From Isoetes taiwanensis (taxonomy: Eukaryota > Streptophyta > Lycopodiopsida > Isoetales > Isoetaceae): a DNA stretch of 64,000 bases. Under the pieces are notes generated by a model that saw nothing but the letters and a program-made list of their open reading frames with translations, did not search any database and was not told the DNA's origin. Shown piece by piece: positions 55,861-64,000 of this stretch. Location of the stretch: the NCBI GenBank assembly GCA_021234155.1, contig JAJEKV010000018.1:12377654-12441653 (forward strand). Reading direction: 5' to 3'. How positions within the stretch are numbered: position 1 is the stretch's first letter; each line of letters begins with the position of its first letter. The position numbers were made by a program, and so were the translations under genes.

Positions 55861-57614
55861 GAAGAAACCTCCACAAAAGCATGAGTGTGAAACATGAACA
55901 TGAGTGTGATAACCGAACAGAAAACTGGTCAAGAAACCGGAGCAGAAATGTGGATCGGAGCAAGAATGAGCAGCAACAGAAATCGAGCAAGAATGGAGCA
56001 GAGCGTAAACTGAACCGAGCAAGAGCAGAACTAGAGCCGAGCCGACATCATCAAGAACATGATCAGAACCGGGGTATGAACTGAGCAGAGGCAAGAGGGG
56101 CGGGACTTAACATGGAAATGCCAAAGGACGGAGTCAGGCCCATGATAATGCACGGATCAAGCTTCATGTTGGTAGAGACTGATTCGCGATGAATCGAACT
56201 AGAGCTAGAACCAAAGAATCAAAATGATCTAGCACGCCAATCAATCAAGGTTATATAGCTGAGCCAAGCAGACTCCAAGACTATTGGCGATGAGGCTAGG
56301 TAATGATTGAAGGAAATACTACAAGAAACTCCCTCTAACAAAACCCAAGAGGCGCTAGAAGCATATCTCTGCGGCGCAGAAGGAGATCTCCCGGCCCATC
56401 AATCGCCCATTGTGTGCGGGATGCTCAACCTTGCTTCTAGGGGTGGCGCGGCTTCTTGCCGAATGCACTATCCATAAAACAGCGTTTGCACCACAATCAA
56501 GTTACCAACGCTTCAATTCTCAACCGATTTCAATGATATAGGGATGAAGAATGCCTTGCTGACCTTATCCGGATGGAATAAACATGTCGGGGAAATATGG
56601 AAGAGATGCGAGAAAAGTGACCAGCCACCACGAGACTCCTACTACTCCTGACCGCCCCCAGTTTTCCGAATCGGGATTTAGGGCACGCAGCGATATGGCC
56701 AGCTCCTCCACCGGTAGGGGAGGCAAAGATTAGCCTCTTCCGACGACGCTTCGTGGCGGATAAGGGTCCCCGAACCGCCCGATCAATCTGAGATAGGCTC
56801 CGAGGTAGTCTGCTAGATTCTGAGATGAGCTTGAAGGCGCCAGCTATATAGCTTGCTTTTGTGTAATTGGAAGACGACTACGTCTCTCTGTCGGCGTCAA
56901 GAGCCGTTATCACATCGAATCGGTACCGTCGATGGCTTCTTCCAAACTCGGGGATCCTCCATAGACAACAACATATCTTTGACATCCTCGTGAGTCCCCT
57001 TCTGAACAATCTCGGCGCAATATCATCCCAGCAGCAAAGATTTACCGCAATTTGCCGTAAATTCCGATGCATATACCGGCTGGGCGCAGCCTTGCCCTAA
57101 GTTGCAAAGTTTTGTGATCGGGCTGTGTACCGACGACGGTGTTCTCCAAAGCATGCTTCGAAGTTCCCTGCCCGATGAAAGCAAAATCTTGCAACTCCGG
57201 GGGCTCCTTTCTCCAATAAAGGAGCAAACCAACTTAGAGCTGGCCCCGTGGAGAAGAGAACCAATCAGCCCCACTTGTTCTTGAGCAATGGGATATCTAT
57301 GAGGATGGATGAATCACAAGCACGATCTGATTCAAAAACACGGAGCTTGGACCGAAGTGCCACTGCTTCTTCCGAGGCCTGATCTTAGGCTCGATAGCCT
57401 CAATCCCGAGCTAGAAGCAGATTCATGTGAAGCAATACGTTCCTTAAGCTCTTTATTGTCCAACCGCTAATCGCTGGCATACTTGAACAATTTCTTTGAC
57501 TGATGTAATAAAGTCGGAACCTCCTCCATAGATATAAAATCGCCAAATATGAGCAAAAAAAATGCTTAGGATCCGGGCTTGGAACAAGAATCGGTAGAGG
57601 ATAGGGTTCAAAAC

Positions 57615-58113
57615 TGTCATGAACCTACTAAAAACAAGGAAAATACGTGGAAAATATGCCAAGAAATACCTAAGAAATACGCCAAGGTCGACAAAGAATC
57701 TGATATATGAGCAGAATCAATAATACAATAGCAGAAGGCGCGGTGAATACAAGATGATGCCTAGAAGGCTCAAGATTTGTCTGAAGGAATGGTTTGACGA
57801 GGTGCCTCTTATATATCTAGACCAACGGGGGGATCGGGCCACTCCAATGGATGAGATCGCTAAAGTGTCGGCGCGTGTATTTAGGTTCTAGAACATTCTA
57901 GAACCTTCAAGATAGTCCCACATATGAGGAAGGCGTGAAGGAATGTCTTCAACAAAATATTGGTAGCGACTTGGCAAGGGTGTGTGACTTGGCCGGAAGG
58001 GCGAAGTTTAAAACCTCGCCTTGTGCAACAACCTTTTGCATCCGTGTAACGACCATCCTTTGTACATAGAAGTATAATGTTAGAGTATGATCTGAATATC
58101 AAATCCGTCACAC
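57615..58113 (-). repeat. 5' LTR of the chromovirus
   Basis: Direct repeat partner of 52330-52824. It reads TGTCATGAACCTACT at its inner (plus-left) edge and ...CCGTCACA at 58113, where LINE sequence begins. Confidence 0.9.
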
Positions 58114-58380
58114 CCGCGAGGAGACTAATTGGCCTATGGGACCCAAACAAAAAGAAGGCGACAAGTGTATTACTTTTGGGATTAAAACCCCGCCAGAAGG
58201 TTTGAGAGGAAAAATTTTTAGCGGCATCTTTGACCTGCTGTACAATTGTATAGGACAATTCAATCTTGTCCCGGAAGGACCTGGTAGTCCGTGCATCCAT
58301 AACTTTGGAGCTCACGAGTATGACCCCAACAAGCCCACGGATCAGGTATTCTATAACTCAAAGTGACTGTGGCGGGCACT

Positions 58381-60071
58381 ACTAGCGACCATGCTCGGCT
58401 GGGATATGGGCAAGCGCTAAGCAGTCGGAGAACATAGGTAAATATGCCGATAGAGATAGGCGGTAAGAAAAAGGTATTACTAATTTTGAAAGGGATGTGG
58501 TCATCACAGATCCTCTTTTTCAAAGTTGGATGCTCTGAATGATGATTTTAGAAGTGTTGATGCTTCTAATGGATTATAAATTTGTGCCAAGTAACTCCGT
58601 GTCACTGGTTGGAGATGACTAATGGATGATGCGTCCGACCTTGAGGATAATTATGGGGGCAACCATAAGAACTTAGAAATGCAATAGAATGCATCACAAG
58701 CTAGGCACACGCTCATTCTTAGTGGTCTACATGATGTTCAGGATCTGGAGGATGACTTCACAGAGGTACTGAAGAAAAATTAGTTGTACCCATTGGTCAA
58801 TAATCCATGATATCAATGCAAAATTTATTATTACTATAAAGTATTGCAAGCATTTATGATACATGTTTAAAAGCAGATAAAGAAATATGACCCGAAAGCC
58901 TTGTACTGCCTAGTTCAAAAGGAAAGAGTTTAAAACTAAATTTCGCTACAACCATTTTACACCAAAGCCTTGGAAATTATGCTGATGAGATCGAAAAGAA
59001 GATTTCAGAAAGGACTGGCTACACTGAAATGGATACGAAAGATTTCTTGGACTTGGGTCAGCAACAAATAAACAGGGCTAATGCAGAGGTGACTATTGAT
59101 GCAGATGGAATCCTTCATTTGTTAGGATGACTGTTGATGCAGATGGAAACTTTTCGTTGGTTAGGTCCATGAAGTGTACAAAAAGAATCAGTGTATAAAA
59201 AAATGGATATACCTTAGATTAATTGCCATTGCGATTCTTCTAAGCTTTATGGATGCTAGTGGATGTTATTATAAGGAATGCACATAATAATTCATTATCA
59301 TAAAATAATGTTTCACTTCATATTAATCGCCATGATAGTCCTTCTAAGCATTATAGATGTATTATTATTTTATAAAGAATGCTTTTGTCTATATCTTGCT
59401 CCTTGTATCATGTATTTATGGTATAAGTGATCGTAATGGCGATATTCACAACCTTCTATCGCGTATTTTGAGGCACAGATAATATTTTAATATAAGCTAA
59501 AATCTGATGTAGATTAGGGGGCGACGACACTGTAAGTGAAGCATATTATTTTGCGAAAATTGAATGACCTGAAGGATTTCTTGCTTCGAAGGAACGATGA
59601 CCATTTGCAAACTGCACATCTAAACACATGCTGCAAACTATCTGGAGCAAAATAAGAAGTGTTTTCTCAAATTAAGAAATTGGTGCTTTTGGTAATAATT
59701 AGGTCCAAGATAGGTTTAAGTCTAGCAGCAATACAGGCGGAAATGATTTTTGTAAATCACATTAGTATATGGGCCTATTATAGGGAAAAAATATAGACTC
59801 GTCAAGTTTTGTTCAATGTGATGAAACTCGTATTGATCTTGCAATCCAAAATTCTGAGCCAAAGAAACTCATTACAAATATAGTGACAGCAAGGCCAATG
59901 ATGTCCCAAGTTTTCTAAGAAAATTCGATAGGTAAGTCATCTGGATCATTAGTTTTAACATTACTCATACCCTTGATGTTTGACTAGATCTCCTCTAAAG
60001 TCTTCAATCATAACTTGCAGTTTGATGAAGTTATCAATCTCTTCCTCGGAAGCATTTGAAGCAATACCTAC
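58381..60071. other. AT-rich region with one old exon-like stretch
   Basis: At 58963-59130 (plus strand) the frame NYADEIEKKISERTGYTEMD, continuing TKDFLDLGQQQINRANAEVT and ending at a TGA, has good coding texture but no known family. Its last ~35 bp (ATTGATGCAGATGGAA...TTAGG) are imperfectly duplicated directly after the stop. Nothing else is recognised. Confidence 0.35.
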
Positions 60072-60234
60072 CAAAATGGTTTGTCATGTTTTGATATGCT
60101 TCAAAAACATTGTAGCCACTTGGTGTTTCTTGAGCAAAATTTTGGCTATCTGAAATATCTATGCTGCTGGCAAGAGGACTATTAAGACTATCAGACATTG
60201 CTCCAGAATTGTCAATATCTATAAAATCCTCTTC
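60072..60234 (-). pseudogene. Unidentified exon fragment
   Basis: The frame EEDFIDIDNSGAMSDSLNSP, then LASSIDISDSQNFAQETPSG and YNVFEAYQNMTNHF, stops at a GTAGGT splice donor. The acidic, serine-rich, well-ordered text suggests a real former exon; the family is not known. A TAA lies just upstream. Confidence 0.35.
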
Positions 60235-63200
60235 TTAAAAAGATGCTTTAGTACCAAATTGTCTCATTGGATGCTTGGAACATGTATTCATTAGTGAACA
60301 TTTGAGCATTTTCAAATGCCTCGGGACAAAAACCTCCATCGTCTCCTCACCATTGTATATATTCTCATTAGTTTGTCCATGATTCAAATCTTTTATGATT
60401 TCAAATTATGGCCAAGCTCTGCATAGATATCAGAAACCTCCTTTTCATCCCTGAATTTGATCTGCAATATATATCATTTGTTCCTCAATTGCCTCTATCA
60501 TTTGTTCCTCCTCAATTGCCTCAAATCTTCCAAATTAACCACTAAGTGCTGGATTTTTATCATAGCCTCACCGGAAGAAAGGTTGATGTTTCCATTCTTA
60601 TGAACCCTGTACTCTTTCATTGAAGATAGCATTATAAAAATTGCACTATCAGACCAACTGATTGCTCCTTTTCTTTTTTTGCTTCGAATAGCATCAATTT
60701 GATTATCATGAATAATAGATGATACTTAAAGCATTTGGTTTTGGAGGGAGGGGCATTTGCTATGAAGAACCAAGGGAGGACTTTGATTGGACATCATATG
60801 GGCATTGCAAGAAGAAATTTTGGTCAATTAGAGCATTTTTGAAGACTTGAGGATAAATCTTGAACGCCTCTACGTCAAAATTTGGAAAACCCCTCAAGCT
60901 ACATTATTATTTCTAGATTCAAGTATTTTGGCATGACATTTCACTTCCTAAAGCATAATTCACATTTCCCTAGGCTCCACTACCATGATTCCACTTAAAA
61001 CCCATTTCTCACATCCCATTTTCCTCTTTCCATACACCATTGCCACTTTCCAAGACCAAAGTTAGCAAAAACTAATTTTCCTAGTAAAAACACACCATAC
61101 ATCCACCATAATCAATCATATGTGAGAAAATATCAAAATTCCATTAAATTCAAGCATTTCTAAGATCTAAAACCATATTCTCTCTCAAAAATATAGCTAG
61201 AAAGATAAAGTGCACATTTGACATCTTTATTTTAATAATTGTGGTCCCGATCAAGAATGGTAGTTTTGTTACATATGATTTCCAAAGGTTAGGCCAGGTA
61301 TTCGTATGCAAACACGTATTTTGGTGATGCTGGCATCTGGGATGCGTTTTGGAAACCCTACGTGTGATAGGGTCTGAGAATCTGGATTGGGTCAGTGGAA
61401 GGTATTTAGCAGTGTTCGTGGTGAGGAGAATGCTATTCGGGCCAGTTATTGGTTTTGTATCGGTGTCCATTCGGTTATCGGTTGAGGAATTATCCCGCGA
61501 GCACAAAGGTGGGCCTTTTTGCGAGATGGCGTCTGTGGCCGGTGCAGCGTGGTATATGAGGCTTGGGTGGCGGCTAGGTGGAAGGCGATACACCTGAAAC
61601 GAGAAGTTAGCATCTTATTTTGTTTTCTTACATACGTTTTCATTTGTTCATCCTTTTGTTCATCATGTCTTCTATGAGGGCTGCTGAAAGGCCAAAGCGG
61701 TGGGTGTTTGCCTCCTTCTATACCAATTGAATGAATGCGCATAGGCTCGAGTCGACCAATTACGCCATGCCCTCTCATGCCATTCTGATCTTTGCGGGGA
61801 TTTGGGGATGCAATAGATGCCTACGTCGCGTTGGCAATAAACGGGGCGTGCCCTGCGGCTTCTTTGATGCCCATGTCTTGGATGCGCGGGGAGATGCCCC
61901 TTCTTTGAAGTGTGATTTCCTTCAGAGAGGGATCCTCTGCTTTGATCACACCTCCATGTCGCGGGTTGTGCTTAGAGGCCCATTACAAGAGTCAGTCAAA
62001 GGGAGTTTGTTGGCCTTCTAAGCCAGCAAGTGTTATCTTAGTATGCAAGGCCACGAAAGAATAACCCGGTGCATTGTTTTGAGGGTATGTTATGAATGCT
62101 TGCATGTGAAGATATAGGGAAAGTACATTACCTTTTTTTGCAATATATCCAGGAGTATATGATTGAGAAAAGAAAGGTTTTTCACGTGAGATGGGGTGCT
62201 GGGACGAAGAATCTTTGTGTGTTGGATAATAGAAACCTTACGAACAAGGCTGCCCACTTTGTATTCTACCATGGTGGTATGAATTGACCTAGTTGCGATT
62301 CACAATTTCAGGATCTTGAGAAAGCGGGGAAATATACGGCGGCGTGATTGGATAATCCCATCTATCTTGCTCATGTGAACCGACACAAGGTCCATATCTT
62401 GGTTTGGAGGTCTTGTTGAATCGAGTCATTGTAATAGATGTATTTGAACAAATTACGTTGATCTCCTGCGGGTTATATGTGCCCCATTGAGGCAGGAATG
62501 GGGTGAGGGTATACACCGATATTAAGGATGACTCAATCCCGTCCACGATGGGAATGGACAGCAATTTCAGTCCATGATCATCAATTGACCCGATATTTAG
62601 AAATCCTATGGGTGTTGATTATCCCATCCACACACGGTCTGAGTTGGCTGACCTCTTGCTAATGTTGTTGCATAATATAGCTTTATTTTGTCCAGGTGTT
62701 TTGGCTTGTTTGACATGTGTTTGTAGTGGTATAGGAACATTTGCGGATGGAAGCGAGATGGTAATCCTCACAGGGGAGACCGATCCATTCGGCTGTGAGC
62801 ATAGATCAGTCTTTCATAAGCACTTCACGTTGTGATTCCCATCAAATCTAGGGTTATTGAGTATAGAGGGGAGCAGTTGTTCATTCAGAATTTTTAATGA
62901 GCATCATCGAGGTTGGAGCGGAGGCTCTGTCGAATGGCGCTACTTCTCTGGGATCGAGGAGGCGGTGGCTTTATATGTGATCGATTCGATGTCGGTGTTG
63001 CTTAAGGAGCAGCTTGGTGCTTTCCGGGTCTCTAGATACAAGCTTTGAGGTCTCCATGAACTTGGCGGTGCTTGGCGTAGAAATCCGGCGACTTGATCTT
63101 TGTGTCCAGAGCTACATGGATAGCCTAGGAACTAGGCGTTGTTGTTTTCCATTATGTTTGCAATGTTTTTGTTTTGTGCAGTCTCATATGCATGGCCCAT

Positions 63201-64000
63201 ACCACGCATGTACATTCTCTGAGCTGTGAATATGCCCGATATTCTGTTGCTTCATGCTATATCTTATACATGCTTTGTCATTTCCATTTGCTTAACATCG
63301 CTGGAAGCTTGAAGGCTTTGGCTGGGCATAAGGAGACCCCTACGGGATCTCCCTTATGCTTTCGGGATAATTTTATTAGCATTGCGTTGGGGTTCAATTC
63401 CCCAAAGCTCACTAGCGAATCATATTTGTTGGCTTCTAGGAAGCGAAGAAAAAACCCGCATAGGATCATACAGAGATGCATGCCATTGACAGAAATTTGG
63501 AGCTTAGATTAAGTAGTCGATGGCATGTATTTAAATAGCCTATCATAGTCGGCGTGGAGATCACAATTAGAAATATGGGCGTGGATTTTAAATTTCCATC
63601 GTGGTGTTCATGATCTTTGCTCATAAGTGTTGCCATGCGATGAATTAGCGCTGTTCTTTTCCTATTATGCTTTGTGATTGAAAATATTGTTTTATGTAAT
63701 GGTCTTTGTTTTAATAATGTCCGGAGGGGAGGGAATATGCTCCCACATGTGCTGCAATCCAATAGCCAAGAAGCCATAATACCATGGTTTAGCCATAATA
63801 CCACAAAAATTGGCCTAAGGAATACCAAAAATCAAATCATCAAATATCATCCATATCACCATCATGTGTCATCCACATCACCTCCACCTCACCACCTTGC
63901 CATAAAAGTTTTAGACTAGGAAAAATGTTCGTTGCCATCCCAGATCCAAATTGAGCCAAATTTTGACCCACATCTCATCACAACATTTCTCTGGTTTACC
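60235..64000. other. No gene firmly recognised
   Basis: 61.3-63.5 kb contains several short frames with higher GC (for example 61731-62021 and 62608-62835: TFADGSEMVILTGETDPFGC) that may be an old mobile element, but no diagnostic motif is visible. The CAT/CAC-rich text at 60.85-61.15 and 63.75-64.0 kb resembles 17.8-18.66 kb (phrases such as CTAGTMAAAACACACC and TTTTAGACTAGGAAAAAT/TTTTTGACTAGAAAGAAT), so these may be copies of one dispersed repeat. Confidence 0.35.

Larger units (their letters stand above)
52330..58113 (-). mobile_element. Ty3 chromovirus with both LTRs, heavily decayed
   Basis: Direct repeats 52330-52824 and 57615-58113 (about 495 bp, beginning TGTCATGAACCTACT and ending CACA on the plus strand) flank a minus-strand pol. 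A polypurine tract (minus strand GTGGGAGGGGATGG, 52838-52825) abuts the left LTR, so that is the 3' LTR. The flanks CCACG (52325-52329) and CCGCG (58115-58119) may be a diverged 5-bp target duplication. The next-to-LTR sequence inside the 5' LTR starts GTTTTGAACCCTATCC; it is not the iMet primer site. Gag (about 57.5-55.9 kb) is barely readable. Confidence 0.88.
52285..58380 (-). mobile_element. LINE copy (minus) split by the chromovirus insertion
   Basis: 52285-52329 carries an ATTCT-type tail and TTTTTATTGTCC, the reverse complement of the family's GGACAATAAAAA end. 58114-58380 continues with GGAGACTAATTGGCCTATGG and further LINE 3' sequence. Together they restore the same order seen at 41.07-41.2 kb, so the 5.8 kb between them is an insertion. 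Confidence 0.75.

Overview
This is nuclear DNA of a land plant with a large, transposon-rich genome. The evidence is GT-AG introns, a complete 12-exon ureidoglycolate amidohydrolase gene (a plant ureide-pathway enzyme), fragments of plant families (KUP/HAK K+ transporter, PPR, AP2/ERF, kinesin-light-chain-related, CHD-type chromatin protein) and plant-style Ty3 elements primed by initiator-Met tRNA. The species cannot be fixed from sequence alone. Repeat density and PPR style would fit a fern, lycophyte or gymnosperm, which is an inference. No database search was run.

Layout. 1-10.1 kb: a possible MITE, two 3' copies of one LINE family, and a plus-strand LTR followed by decayed sequence. 10.1-12.6 kb: a broken L1-type LINE. 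12.6-32.2 kb: one large Ty3 retrotransposon on the minus strand, opened up by nested insertions. Reading it from its 5' end: truncated 5' LTR (32.2-31.67), tRNA-iMet PBS, accessory gene 1 (30.97-29.81), accessory gene 2 (29.11-27.58), gag (27.27-26.0), pol (25.98-22.79), a 3' non-coding part, PPT and 3' LTR (14.03-12.62). Its 3' non-coding part is split by a solo LTR with 5-bp target duplications GTTGC. That solo LTR is split by a 6.4-kb TIR transposon with 7-bp duplications GTGCACT, which carries most exons of a KUP transporter and one lipoyl-synthase exon. The KUP last exon is split by a 250-bp MITE with related TIRs and a 7-bp duplication GTATGAG.

32.2-35.3 kb: a patchwork of gene fragments. 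35.5-40.6 kb: the intact ureidoglycolate amidohydrolase gene. 41.1-41.9 kb: a reverse LINE copy. 42.5-48.6 kb: a Helitron holding broken KLCR and PPR pieces, apparently inside the intron of a short transcription unit. 52.3-58.1 kb: a decayed minus-strand chromovirus with two LTRs, itself inserted in a LINE copy. 48.8-52.3 and 58.4-64 kb: no recognisable gene beyond a few exon-like stretches.

Most notable: accessory gene 1 of the Ty3 element encodes a histone H3-like protein. Its start codon opens the exact H3 tail ARTKQTAR, but residue 9 is methionine instead of lysine. About 300 codons later the same cassette ends in a histone H3 fold. Lys-to-Met at H3K9 is known to act as a dominant inhibitor of H3K9 methyltransferases, so the element may have evolved a histone mimic against host silencing. 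This copy is broken by two TAG codons and about three frameshifts. The second accessory gene has no recognised family. Both accessory genes carry their own, evidently duplicated, promoter (telo-box plus TATA box) and a pair of ~70-bp imperfect hairpins upstream.
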